The notes beneath the pieces are model-generated. The model saw nothing but the letters and a program-made list of their open reading frames with translations, was not told the origin of the DNA and searched no databases. A stretch of DNA of 64,000 nt, taken from Streptomyces sp. A3M-1-3 (lineage in GTDB: Bacteria > Actinomycetota > Actinomycetes > Streptomycetales > Streptomycetaceae). Position numbers and translations under genes: made by a program. The stretch is from assembly GCF_024213665.1 (NCBI RefSeq), contig NZ_JANAVP010000003.1, forward strand, positions 285,879 through 349,878, given 5' to 3'. Below, in pieces: positions 35,761-44,222 of this stretch. Each line of letters begins with the position of its first letter. Within the stretch, counting starts at the first letter, position 1.

Positions 35761-37104
35761 TCAGTTGAGGCCGGACATGCGTCGCTTGCGCACCACGAGC
35801 AGTACGGCGGCCACGGCGACGAGCACGCCCGCGCCGATTGCCACGTACGTACCGGTGTCCGAGGAGGGCGAGGTGGCGACGGCGGTAGCGTTCCTGGCGC
35901 CGGGCGTCGGCGTCGCCAACGGCGGGGCGGAGGTCTGGCTGCCCAGGTCGGGGAGGGCCGGGAGCCGCGCCTTCCGGTCGAGAACGACGGCCAGCGAGAC
36001 CGGATCCATCTCGGTGCCCGCCGTATACATATCGTCAAAAGCCTTGGCGCCCTGAGGAGTCAGCGTCGTGGGCGCCTCGGTCAGAGTGACAAGCCCCGCC
36101 GACGCCCTGAGGCCCTTCGCATCGAAGGTGACCAGGGAAACGGCTTCCTGAGTCGCGCCCTGCCGGGTGACGTCGGCGGAGAGCGTCCCCCGGCCGCCCT
36201 TCACCCGCACTTCGACCTTGCTGAGAGCAAGGTCGAGGTGCCGCCCGGTGAAGCGCACGGTTCCGGCGAAGGCGCCGGCCAGGATGCCCTTCCTGCCGTC
36301 GTACGTGCCCTCGCCGCGCGGAAAGCGGAAGAGCGCTCCGCCGTCCTGGGCGCCTGCGGACAGCGTCCACTTGCCCCGGGCGATCGAGCCGGTCACGTAC
36401 TCACGGAAGGTGCGGCGCACCCCCCAGTCAACGGCGGCATCAACGATGTCACCCGAAGCCGTTCCATCCGTCCCTTCCTTCTCCACCGGCTTCCGAGTAG
36501 CCGAGGCGACCACATCGGCGGACAGACTCACCGGGTCCAGCTGCGTACCGGCGGCGTAGTACCCGGCGAAGGCCGCGGCACCCTGCGAAGTCAGCGTCGC
36601 CGGAACGCCAGTGAGGACGACGGGCGTACCGCCTCCCCGCATATTCACGCCGGCGAGGGACAGCGAGGCGAGCGCGACCTGAGAGGAAGCGGTGCTCCGG
36701 CTGACCACATCGGCGTACAGCGTGCCGCTGCCCCCCGAGATCCGCACGGTGGGACGGCTGATGGTGAGGTCCAGTTCATACGAGCCGTCCGGCTTCCGGT
36801 GGCCGACGAACCGGACGCCGCCGGAGAAGCCGGCCCGGAAGGCGCCGCTGTCGGGGTCGTAGGAACCGGTGGCGGAGTGGAAGCGGAACTGGCTCCCACC
36901 GGCCGTGGCCGCGCCACCCCTGAGCCGCCAACTGCCCTTGGCCACCGGCCCGGTGACATAGCTCTGGAAGGAGGACTTGATGCCCCAGTCGAGCCGGCCG
37001 CCCTGCACGGTGCGGCCCCCAGCGTGGGCTGCCGGCACGAATGCCCCCAACAACACCGCGACGAGCGCGACGGCACACACACGAGCCGGTCTGAACGACG
37101 GCAT
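35761..37104 (-). CDS. Two-domain HtaA heme-binding protein, membrane-anchored
   Basis: A 447-aa exported protein. The signal peptide ends in AAHAGG near residue 30. Two HtaA domains follow (about 33-190 and 215-375), with Tyr at SFQSYVTG and TFREYVTG and His in VRFVGHRKPDG and VRFTGRHLDL. The tail has a transmembrane helix, YVAIGAGVLVAVAAVLLVV, then RKRR, but no clear LAXTG motif, so it probably stays in the membrane, inside the sortase-anchored paralogue. It is the first gene of the operon and is divergent from hmuT with an iron box between them. Only 23 bases separate it from the next htaA-type gene. Confidence 0.9.
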   Translation of the reverse strand: MPSFRPARVCAVALVAVLLGAFVPAAHAGGRTVQGGRLDWGIKSSFQSYVTGPVAKGSWRLRGGAATAGGSQFRFHSATGSYDPDSGAFRAGFSGGVRFVGHRKPDGSYELDLTISRPTVRISGGSGTLYADVVSRSTASSQVALASLSLAGVNMRGGGTPVVLTGVPATLTSQGAAAFAGYYAAGTQLDPVSLSADVVASATRKPVEKEGTDGTASGDIVDAAVDWGVRRTFREYVTGSIARGKWTLSAGAQDGGALFRFPRGEGTYDGRKGILAGAFAGTVRFTGRHLDLALSKVEVRVKGGRGTLSADVTRQGATQEAVSLVTFDAKGLRASAGLVTLTEAPTTLTPQGAKAFDDMYTAGTEMDPVSLAVVLDRKARLPALPDLGSQTSAPPLATPTPGARNATAVATSPSSDTGTYVAIGAGVLVAVAAVLLVVRKRRMSGLN

Positions 37105-37130
37105 CAGGCTCCCTCCGAGGTCTGGCGAAG

Positions 37131-37149
37131 CGAGGTAAGGCTAACCTAA
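37131..37149. promoter_or_regulatory. Iron box between htaA-type and hmuT genes
   Basis: CGAGGTAAGGCTAACCTAA fits the 19-base DmdR/DtxR consensus (reverse: TTAGGTTAGCCTTACCTCG). It lies in the 87-base gap between divergent genes and can repress both. Confidence 0.8.
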
Positions 37150-37191
37150 GCTAGCCCGACCCGGAACCCTTCGACCGACAGGACGGTGCCC

Positions 37192-38145
37192 GTGCGTACG
37201 CCAGCCGCCGCACTCATCTCCGCAGTCGTCCTTGCCCTCGCCGGGTGTACAGCCACCACCCCACCGCAGGAGCACACTTCGGACCGGGTCGAGCCGCTGT
37301 CCACCGTCCCGAAGCCGGAACTCCCCGTCACCGTGCGGTCCGCCGACGGCAGCAGGGTCACGGTCTCCTCGGCCGACCGGATCGTGCCGCTGACCGGCAG
37401 CCTCAACGAGATCGTCCACACCCTCGGCCTGGGCAGCCAGGTCGTCGCCCGCGACATCACCGCCACCTTCGAACAGGCCAAGGACCTCCCGGTGGTGACC
37501 CGGGCGCACGATGTCTCCGCAGAGGGCGTACTGTCACTGAAGCCGACGCTGGTCCTCGCCGACACCTCTACCGGCCCCGCCGAGGCCGTGGGCCAGATCC
37601 GGGACGCGGGCATCCCCCTCGTCGTGGTCGAGCCCGCGAAGAGCCTCGACGACATCGCCACGCGCATCGACTCAGTGGCGGCGGCCCTGGGCGTCAAAGC
37701 GGCCGGCACAGAGCTGAAGGCGCGCACGCGAAACCGGATCGCCGCCGTACAGAAGGCCGTTCCGCCGCCCGCCAGAAAGCCGCGCGTGGCCTTCCTCTAT
37801 CTGCGCGGCACCGCCTCCGTCTATCTGCTCGGCGGCCGCGACTCGGGCGCCGGTTCGCTGCTGGAAGCCGCGGGTGCGGTCGACGCGGGCTCCGGGCTGG
37901 ACAAGGACTTCACGGCGATCACGTCGGAGGCTCTCGCGAAGGCGGCGCCCGACGCGATCCTGGTGATGAGCAAGGGACTTGCCTCGGTGGGCGGTGTGGA
38001 CGGCCTGGTGAAGATCCCGGGCGTCGGGGAAACCCCGGCTGGAATGGACCGCCGGGTCATCTCCATCGACGACGGCGTCCTGCTCAACTACGGCCCCCGC
38101 ACGGACCAGGTACTGAAGTCCCTGATCGAGCAGCTGTACCCGTGA
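37192..38145 (+). CDS. hmuT: Heme ABC transporter substrate-binding lipoprotein
   Basis: A 317-aa lipoprotein with the lipobox LALAGC near residue 19. The mature part is a class III binding protein: DRIVPLTGSLNEIVHTLGLG, VLSLKPTLVLADTSTGP, VAFLYLRGTASVYLLGGR, and a C-terminal lobe ending QVLKSLIEQLYP. It would take heme from the HtaA proteins and deliver it to the HmuU permease. GTG 37192 has AGGA eight bases upstream; an in-frame GTG at 37186 sits too close to it. Its stop overlaps the hmuU start in a GTGA. Confidence 0.9.
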   Translation: MRTPAAALISAVVLALAGCTATTPPQEHTSDRVEPLSTVPKPELPVTVRSADGSRVTVSSADRIVPLTGSLNEIVHTLGLGSQVVARDITATFEQAKDLPVVTRAHDVSAEGVLSLKPTLVLADTSTGPAEAVGQIRDAGIPLVVVEPAKSLDDIATRIDSVAAALGVKAAGTELKARTRNRIAAVQKAVPPPARKPRVAFLYLRGTASVYLLGGRDSGAGSLLEAAGAVDAGSGLDKDFTAITSEALAKAAPDAILVMSKGLASVGGVDGLVKIPGVGETPAGMDRRVISIDDGVLLNYGPRTDQVLKSLIEQLYP

Positions 38146-39398
38146 TCGCCGAGCCCCCGACCCCGCCGTCGGCCACCGCGCGTGAGGGGTCGTGTCGGGG
38201 CGCTCCCCGCAGGGCCGCGAACACAAACACCGGTGCCGACCACGCCCCCGCCGAACGTTCGCGGCCCGAGGAGACGCCCCGGCGCGGCGCCGGCCCCGGC
38301 ACCCCGCCCGACGGCGAGCACACCCCACCCGAACGCACCGCGCCCCAGCGCAAGCCCACCCTGCCCAAGGGCAGACCCACCCCATACGCACTCACCGCCG
38401 CACTCCTCGCCACCCTGCTCGTCCTGTGCCTGCTGTCCGCAGGACTCGGCGCGTACCGCATCTCCCTCGGTGACGTCCTCGCCTCCGTCCAGCACCGGAC
38501 CGGGCTCGGCGGCGCCGCACTCGACCGGATCGGGGAGAGCGTCCTGTGGAACGTCCGGTTGCCGCGCGTCGTGCTCGCGCTGCTCGTCGGCGCTTCGCTC
38601 GGCTGCGCCGGCGCCCTGATGCAGGGCGTGTTCGGTAACCCGCTCGCCGAGCCCGGCGTCATCGGCATCTCGGCGGGCGCGGCGGTCGGCGCGGTCGGCG
38701 CCATCGCGCTGGGCCTGAGCTTCTTCGGCAACTGGACCGTGACAGCCTGCGCGTTCACGGCAGGGCTCGCGACCGTACTGTTGGTGTACGCGCTGTCGCG
38801 CTCCGGCGGGCGCACCGAAGTGGTCACGCTCATCCTCACCGGCATCGCCGTCAACGCCTTCGCCGGTGCGCTGATCGGCCTCTTCATCTTCTTCGCCGAC
38901 AACGCGCAGATCACCCAGATCACCTTCTGGCAGCTGGGCTCGCTGTCCCAGGCCACCTGGCCGAAGGTGCTCGCCGTACTCCCCTGCGCGGCCCTCGGCC
39001 TGGTCGTCGCCCCGTTCTACGCCCGCAAGCTGGACCTGCTGGCCCTCGGCGAGCGTCCCGCCCGCCACCTCGGAGTCGACGTGGAACGGCTGCGGATCGT
39101 CCTCGTCCTCGTCGTCGCGCTGCTCACCGCTGCCGCCGTCGCCGTGGCAGGCATCATCACGTTCGTGGGGCTGCTGGTCCCGCATCTGCTGCGGATGGCG
39201 AACGGTCCGGGCCACCGCTTCCTCGTCCCGGGCAGCGCCCTGGGCGGGGCGGTCGTCCTGGTCGCCGGCGACCTCGCGGCGCGCACGGTGGCGGTCCCCG
39301 CCGAGCTCCCGCTCGGCGTGCTCACCGCGCTCTTCGGCAGTCCTTTCTTCTTCTGGCTGCTGCGCAGGACCCGCCGCAGACAAGGCGGTTGGGCATGA
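38142..39398 (+). CDS. hmuU: Heme ABC transporter permease (FecCD family)
   Basis: A 418-aa permease with about nine to ten helices. It has an unusual ~80-residue Pro-rich, charged N-terminal tail before the first helix (ALTAALLATLLVLCLLSAGLG). The FecCD core follows: NVRLPRVVLALLVGASLGCA, GNPLAEPGVIGISAGAA, and the late FVGLLVPHLLRMANGPGHR loop that contacts the ATPase. Both neighbours are translationally coupled: GTG 38142 overlaps the hmuT stop and its own stop overlaps the hmuV start. Confidence 0.93.
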   Translation: MIAEPPTPPSATAREGSCRGAPRRAANTNTGADHAPAERSRPEETPRRGAGPGTPPDGEHTPPERTAPQRKPTLPKGRPTPYALTAALLATLLVLCLLSAGLGAYRISLGDVLASVQHRTGLGGAALDRIGESVLWNVRLPRVVLALLVGASLGCAGALMQGVFGNPLAEPGVIGISAGAAVGAVGAIALGLSFFGNWTVTACAFTAGLATVLLVYALSRSGGRTEVVTLILTGIAVNAFAGALIGLFIFFADNAQITQITFWQLGSLSQATWPKVLAVLPCAALGLVVAPFYARKLDLLALGERPARHLGVDVERLRIVLVLVVALLTAAAVAVAGIITFVGLLVPHLLRMANGPGHRFLVPGSALGGAVVLVAGDLAARTVAVPAELPLGVLTALFGSPFFFWLLRRTRRRQGGWA

Positions 39399-40255
39399 GA
39401 CAGCTGCGGCTGAAGGACCTGTTCAGGGCAGGGGTACGGGTACGCACCCGAGAGCTGCCGTCGCGCATCCCGCCCGGCGCGGCCACCGCCGAGGTACGGG
39501 GCCTCCATGTGCGCCTGGGGCGGCGGGAGGTGCTCGCCGGCATCGACCTGACCGTCCGCGCCGGCCAGGTGCTGGCTCTGGTCGGCCCCAACGGCGCGGG
39601 GAAGTCGACCCTGCTGGCCGCCGTCGCCGCGGATCTCCCCGCCGCGGCCGGAGAGGTACGGATCGACGGGCGCCCCGCCGCCGCCTGGACGCCGCCCGAA
39701 CTCGCGCTGCGGCGCGCCGTACTGCCCCAGTCCGCCGCGCTGTCCTTCCCCTTCCCGGTGGCGGATGTCGTACGGATGGGCCGCGCGCCCTGGGCCGGTA
39801 CGGAGCACGAGGACGCGGACGACGAGGCGGTCGCCGAGGCCATGGCGGCCACCGAGGTGGCCGAGTTCGCGCCGCGCCCCTTCTCCGCGCTGTCCGGCGG
39901 CGAACGGGCCCGGGTCGCGCTGGCCCGCGTACTGGCCCAGCGGGCACCCCTGTTGCTGCTCGACGAGCCGACGGCGGCGCTCGATCTGCGCCATCAGGAG
40001 CTGGTGCTGCGCATCTGCCGGGAGCGGGCCTCGGCTGGTGACGCGGTGGTGGTCGTCCTGCACGACCTCGGGCTCGCCGCGGCGTACGCGGACCGGACGG
40101 CCGTACTGCACGGCGGTCGCATCGCGGCGGACGGGCCGCCCGCCGAGGTGTTCGGCGACGAACTGCTCAGCCGCGTCTACCGGCAGCCGGTCGAGGTGCT
40201 GGCGCATCCGCACGGCGGGGCACCGCTGGTAGTCCCGAGGAGAGACCAGCGGTGA
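39395..40255 (+). CDS. hmuV: Heme ABC transporter ATP-binding protein
   Basis: A 286-aa ABC ATPase that powers heme import with HmuU. Walker A is VGPNGAGKST, the Q-loop region is AVLPQSAALSFPFPVADVV, the signature is LSGGERARVALARVLAQ, Walker B is LLLLDEPTAALD and the H-loop is VVVLHDLGLA. The spacing is that of the FecE/HmuV group. ATG 39395 overlaps the hmuU stop (ATGA). Confidence 0.94.
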   Translation: MRQLRLKDLFRAGVRVRTRELPSRIPPGAATAEVRGLHVRLGRREVLAGIDLTVRAGQVLALVGPNGAGKSTLLAAVAADLPAAAGEVRIDGRPAAAWTPPELALRRAVLPQSAALSFPFPVADVVRMGRAPWAGTEHEDADDEAVAEAMAATEVAEFAPRPFSALSGGERARVALARVLAQRAPLLLLDEPTAALDLRHQELVLRICRERASAGDAVVVVLHDLGLAAAYADRTAVLHGGRIAADGPPAEVFGDELLSRVYRQPVEVLAHPHGGAPLVVPRRDQR

Positions 40256-40283
40256 GCTGAATCACTGGACGCATGGGTACTGG

Positions 40284-40319
40284 TGAGGTAAGCCTCAGTT
40301 AAGTTAGGTCTGCCTCACC
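40284..40319 (+). promoter_or_regulatory. Tandem iron boxes upstream of efeO
   Basis: Two degenerate DmdR-type boxes lie side by side, TGAGGTAAGCCTCAGTTAA (40284-40302) and TTAGGTCTGCCTCACC (40304-40319), ending about 20 bases before the efeO start. Confidence 0.65.
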
Positions 40320-40340
40320 GCCGCCGCCCTTGGAGCCCGT

Positions 40341-41486
40341 ATGAGACCCGCCCGCTTCTCCGTCGTGACCGCTGCCGCCACCGTGGCCGCCCTGACCGCC
40401 GTCACCGGCTGCGCGGACGCCGAGAAGAGCGACGCGAAGGTCGAGGGCGCGATCACGGTGACCGCGACCGACACGTCCTGCCAGGTCTCCGCGAAGGAGT
40501 TCCCGGCCGGCAAGGTCCAGTTCGCGGTGGAGAACAAGGGCTCCGAGGTCACCGAGGTCTACCTCCTCTTCCCCGACGACCGGGTCGTCACCGAGCGCGA
40601 GAACATCGGCTCCGGCACCAAGGCGAACATCACCGCCGAGGTCAAGGCCGGTGACTACGAGATCGCCTGCAAGCCCGGCATGAAGGGCGACGGCATCCGC
40701 CAGAAGGTCAGGGCCACCGGCGGCGGCAAGGCCGTCAAGCGCGACCCCAAGCTGGACGCGGCCGTCGCCGAGTACCGCACGTACGTTCAGCAGCAGGCCG
40801 ACGAGACGCTGCCCAAGGTCAAGGTGTTCACGGACGCGGTGAGGATGGGCGACATCGAAGCGGCCAAGAAGGCGTACGCCGACTCCCGCATCGGCTGGGA
40901 GCGCACCGAGCCGGTCGCCGAGTCCTTCGGCGACATCGACCCGAAGGTCGACCTGCGCGAGGACGGTCTGGAGAAGGGCCAGGAGTGGACCGGCTGGCAC
41001 CGGCTGGAGAAGGCGCTGTGGCAGGACAAGAAGCTCGGCCCGGCGGAGACCGAGCTCGCCGACCTGCTGGTCAAGGACCTGACCGGGTGGCAGGACAAGG
41101 TCAACGAGGCCGAGATCACCCCGACCTCCATGGCCAACGGCGCCAAGGAGCTCCTCGACGAGGTCGCCACCGGCAAGGTCACCGGTGAGGAGGAGCGCTA
41201 CAGCCACACCGACCTGGTGGACTTCAAGGCCAACGTCGAGGGCGCGCAGAAGTCGTACGAGCTGCTGAAGCCGGTCGCCTCGAAGAACGATCCGGCGCTC
41301 GCCAGGGAGCTGGACATCCAGTTCGCGGCGCTGAACGCCCTGCTCGACAAGTACCGTGCGGACAAGAGCGGCTACGTCTTCACCTCGTACGACAAGGTCG
41401 GCAAACCCGAGCGCAAGGAGCTCTCCGACGGCGTGAACGCGCTCGCGGAGCCGCTGTCCCAGCTCGCCGCGGCCGTCGTCAAGTAG
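40341..41486 (+). CDS. efeO: EfeO/EfeM-type iron uptake lipoprotein
   Basis: A 381-aa lipoprotein (lipobox TAVTGC near residue 24). It has the two-part EfeO build: an N-terminal cupredoxin-like domain to about residue 130 (ITVTATDTSCQVSAKEFPAG, then YEIACKPGMKGDG) and a C-terminal imelysin-like M75 domain whose metal motif is GWHRLEKALW (HxxE). It binds iron outside the membrane and hands it to the EfeU permease. It is followed 11 bases later by efeB. Tandem iron boxes precede it. No efeU gene is in the window. Confidence 0.92.
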   Translation: MRPARFSVVTAAATVAALTAVTGCADAEKSDAKVEGAITVTATDTSCQVSAKEFPAGKVQFAVENKGSEVTEVYLLFPDDRVVTERENIGSGTKANITAEVKAGDYEIACKPGMKGDGIRQKVRATGGGKAVKRDPKLDAAVAEYRTYVQQQADETLPKVKVFTDAVRMGDIEAAKKAYADSRIGWERTEPVAESFGDIDPKVDLREDGLEKGQEWTGWHRLEKALWQDKKLGPAETELADLLVKDLTGWQDKVNEAEITPTSMANGAKELLDEVATGKVTGEEERYSHTDLVDFKANVEGAQKSYELLKPVASKNDPALARELDIQFAALNALLDKYRADKSGYVFTSYDKVGKPERKELSDGVNALAEPLSQLAAAVVK

Positions 41487-41497
41487 CGGGGGGCGCC

Positions 41498-42805
41498 ATG
41501 TCCGACGAGACCAAGACACCTGCCGGGCCCGAGCCCGACGAGACCGAGGCACCCGCAGAGGCCGCCGGCCAGGCGGTGGCGGCCCCGTCCCGCCGGTCCC
41601 TGCTCGGCTGGGGCGGTGCCGGGCTGGCGCTCGGTGCCGCCGCGGCCGGCGGCGCCGCTGTCGCGCTGCGTCCCGGGGACGCGCCCTCCCCCGCCGCGGC
41701 GGCGGGCGCGGCCGTGCCCTTCCACGGTGTACACCAGGCCGGAATCGCCACCGCCGTACAGGACCGGCTGCACTTCGCCGCCTTCGACGTGACGACGAAG
41801 GACCGGGCGGCGCTGGTCCGGCTCCTCAAGGACTGGACGGCCGCCGCGGATCTGATGACCCGTGGGCACGCGGTCGGCGAGGGCGCCTTCGGCGGGCTGC
41901 CCGAGGCCCCGCCGGACGACACCGGTGAGGCGGTCGGGCTCAAGCCGTCGCGGCTGACGCTGACCATCGGCTTCGGTCCGTCGCTGTTCGCCAAGGGCCG
42001 CTTCGGTCTGGCGGACCGCAGGCCGGACGGGCTGGTCGACCTGCCGCTGTTCCCCGGCGACAATCTCGATGGGGCGCGCAGCGGCGGCGATCTGTGTGTG
42101 CAGGCCTGCGCGGACGATCCGCAGGTCGCGGTGCACGCGATCCGCAATCTGGCCCGGATCGGCTTCGGCGAGATCGCGATCCGCTGGTCGCAGCTCGGCT
42201 TCGGCAAGACGTCGTCCACCACGCCCGAGGCGCAGACCCCGCGCAACATGATGGGCTTCAAGGACGGCACCCGGAACATCTCCGGCACCGACGCCGACGC
42301 CCTCGACCAGCACGTGTGGGTCGCGGAGAAGGACGGCCCCGCGTGGCTGGCGGGCGGCTCGTATCTGGTGGCACGCCGCATCCGGATGCACATCGAGACC
42401 TGGGACCGCACCTCCCTGCGGGAGCAGGAGGACATCATCGGCCGCGACAAGGCCGAGGGCGCGCCGGTCGGCAAGTCCCAGGAGCGCGAAGAGCCGTTCC
42501 TGAAGGCGATGCTGCCGACGGCGCATGTACGTCTCGCCCACCCGGACACCAACAACGGCGCCCGGATGCTGCGCCGCGGCTACTCCTTCACCGACGGCAC
42601 GGACGGCCTCGGCCGCCTCGACGCGGGCCTGTTCTTCCTCGCGTACCAGCGGGACATGCGCAAGGGGTTCATCCCGGTGCAGCGCAGCCTGGCGCGCGCC
42701 GACGTCCTCAACGAGTACATCCAGCACGTGGGTTCGGCCGTCTTCGCCGTCCCGCCGGGCGTCCGCGACAAGGAAGACTGGTGGGGGCGGGCGCTGTTCT
42801 CTTGA
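41498..42805 (+). CDS. efeB: Deferrochelatase/DyP-type peroxidase EfeB
   Basis: A 435-aa Tat-exported heme peroxidase. The signal has SRRSLLGWGG at residues 31-40. The DyP motif GFKDGTRNI (GxxDG with the catalytic Asp) is in the middle, and the conserved LFFLAYQRDMRKGFIPVQ lies near the end. EfeB oxidises iron for uptake and has been reported to remove iron from heme. The final codons run into the right end of an IS200/IS605 element: the TGA stop at 42803 is made of element sequence, so the original C-terminus may have been slightly different. Little is lost, because the fold is complete. Confidence 0.92.
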   Translation: MSDETKTPAGPEPDETEAPAEAAGQAVAAPSRRSLLGWGGAGLALGAAAAGGAAVALRPGDAPSPAAAAGAAVPFHGVHQAGIATAVQDRLHFAAFDVTTKDRAALVRLLKDWTAAADLMTRGHAVGEGAFGGLPEAPPDDTGEAVGLKPSRLTLTIGFGPSLFAKGRFGLADRRPDGLVDLPLFPGDNLDGARSGGDLCVQACADDPQVAVHAIRNLARIGFGEIAIRWSQLGFGKTSSTTPEAQTPRNMMGFKDGTRNISGTDADALDQHVWVAEKDGPAWLAGGSYLVARRIRMHIETWDRTSLREQEDIIGRDKAEGAPVGKSQEREEPFLKAMLPTAHVRLAHPDTNNGARMLRRGYSFTDGTDGLGRLDAGLFFLAYQRDMRKGFIPVQRSLARADVLNEYIQHVGSAVFAVPPGVRDKEDWWGRALFS

Positions 42806-43011
42806 CCTCCTCGCCCTCGTGAACGGGGGCGATTCTCTCCCTGGTGCCCGTTGTCACGGTTCGCCTTGAGTGGGGTTCCTGGTTCCTTCCCACCATCGGT
42901 GGGGGTTGTGCGCGCTGCCGGGAAGAATCCTGGTCTTACATGCGCTTCGCAGGCGTTTACTCGCGCCGTTACCGGTGTGAGGCCCCCGGCCCGGGGGTGG
43001 ATGGTGCTGTC
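42802..43011 (-). ncRNA. Probable omega (re) RNA region downstream of tnpB
   Basis: The 210 bases between the tnpB stop and the element's right end hold two hairpins: a GC-rich one near 42982-42996 (CCCCCG, GCC, CGGGGG) and the terminal one at 42811-42832 (TCGCCC/GGGCGA outer stem). In TnpB systems the guide RNA spans the 3' end of tnpB and the right end and continues into flanking DNA. Here the guide would be the complement of the last bases of efeB. Placement follows the family rule; no transcript evidence. Confidence 0.5.
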
Positions 43012-44154
43012 TTAAGGAGTCGCCGCTCGTATGCGGCGTCCTTCGTGCTTGACGTTCTTTGAGGCGTTCCAGTCGCGGTCGTGGTGGGTTCCGCACTGGC
43101 GGCAGGTCCAGGCGCGGATGTGCAGGGGTTTGGGTCCGTCGCGGTGTCCGCAGGTAGAACAGATCTGGGAGGACGGGAAAGCCCGGTCCACCTTGGTCAG
43201 GGTGCGGCCGTGCCGGACGGCCTTGTACTCCAGCATGTGCACGAAAGCGGACCAGCCGGCGTCGTGCACGGACTTGGCCAGGCGTGTACGGGCGAGGCCC
43301 CTCACGCTCAGGCTCTCCACGCTGACCGCTTGGTTCTCGCGTATCAGCTTGGTGGACAGCTTGTGGTGGAAGTCCTTGCGCGCGTCGGCTACCTTCGCGT
43401 GCGCGCGGGCGACCTTGATCCGCTGCTTGTTCCGGTTCTTCGAGCCTTTGGCCCTGCGGGACAGGCGGCGCTGTTCCCGTTCGAGTTTCTTCTCCGCCCG
43501 GCGCAGGAATCGTGGCGACCTGACGCGGGAGCCGTCCGCCATGACGGCGAAATGGGTCAGGCCCAGGTCGATGCCCTGATCCGCGTCGAGCGGGGGCAGG
43601 ATGTCGGCTGCCGGATCGGTCTCCACGACGAACGATGCCCAGTACCGGCCGGACGCATCCTTGAGCACGGTCACTGTGGACGGCACGGACGGAAGGGATC
43701 GTGACCAGCGGACCTTCACTTTCCCGATCTTGGGCAGGTTCAGTCTGCCGTCCGCCGTGATGGACCAGCGGGCATTGGCGGTGAACCGGACGGCCTGCCG
43801 ACTGTCCCGCTTCGACTTCATCCGCGGCTCGCCGATCCTGGGACCCTTTCGGGTGCCCTTGACGCTCGCGAAGAAGTGGGAGTAGGCGGCATCCAGGTCC
43901 CGCAACGACTGTTGCAGAACCACTGCGGACACCTCCCCGAGCCAGGAACGCCCGGGGGTTGTCTTCGCCTCGGTGATGAACCGCTTCGACAACTCCGACG
44001 ACTTCGGATACGGCAAGCCCGCCCGGTGCGCGTCCCGCCGGGCCCGAAGACAGTCGTTGAACACCACCCGCACACAGCCGAACGCCCGGTTCAGCGCCAG
44101 GCGCTGACCCGGCGTCGGCTCGATGCGAAAGGCGTAACGAAGCTGCACAAGCAC
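43012..44154 (-). CDS. tnpB: TnpB, RNA-guided nuclease of IS200/IS605
   Basis: A 380-aa TnpB, apparently intact. The RuvC residues are all present: Asp196 (GIDLGLTHFAV), Glu280 (VSVESLSVRGL) and Asp361 (HHDRDWNASKN). The zinc knuckle has Cys332, Cys335, Cys351 and Cys354. The N-terminal YAFRIEPTPGQRLALNRAFG begins the family's first domain. TnpB cuts DNA matching its omega RNA guide next to a short target-adjacent motif, helping the element persist. Start is GTG 44154. It is divergent from tnpA, 68 bases away. Confidence 0.93.
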   Translation of the reverse strand: MLVQLRYAFRIEPTPGQRLALNRAFGCVRVVFNDCLRARRDAHRAGLPYPKSSELSKRFITEAKTTPGRSWLGEVSAVVLQQSLRDLDAAYSHFFASVKGTRKGPRIGEPRMKSKRDSRQAVRFTANARWSITADGRLNLPKIGKVKVRWSRSLPSVPSTVTVLKDASGRYWASFVVETDPAADILPPLDADQGIDLGLTHFAVMADGSRVRSPRFLRRAEKKLEREQRRLSRRAKGSKNRNKQRIKVARAHAKVADARKDFHHKLSTKLIRENQAVSVESLSVRGLARTRLAKSVHDAGWSAFVHMLEYKAVRHGRTLTKVDRAFPSSQICSTCGHRDGPKPLHIRAWTCRQCGTHHDRDWNASKNVKHEGRRIRAATP

Positions 44155-44222
44155 GACCGTACTACGGTTGGCTTATCGCCCAGCATGGAGAGATCAGAAC
44201 TGGCAGACAATGCGCATTCCTC

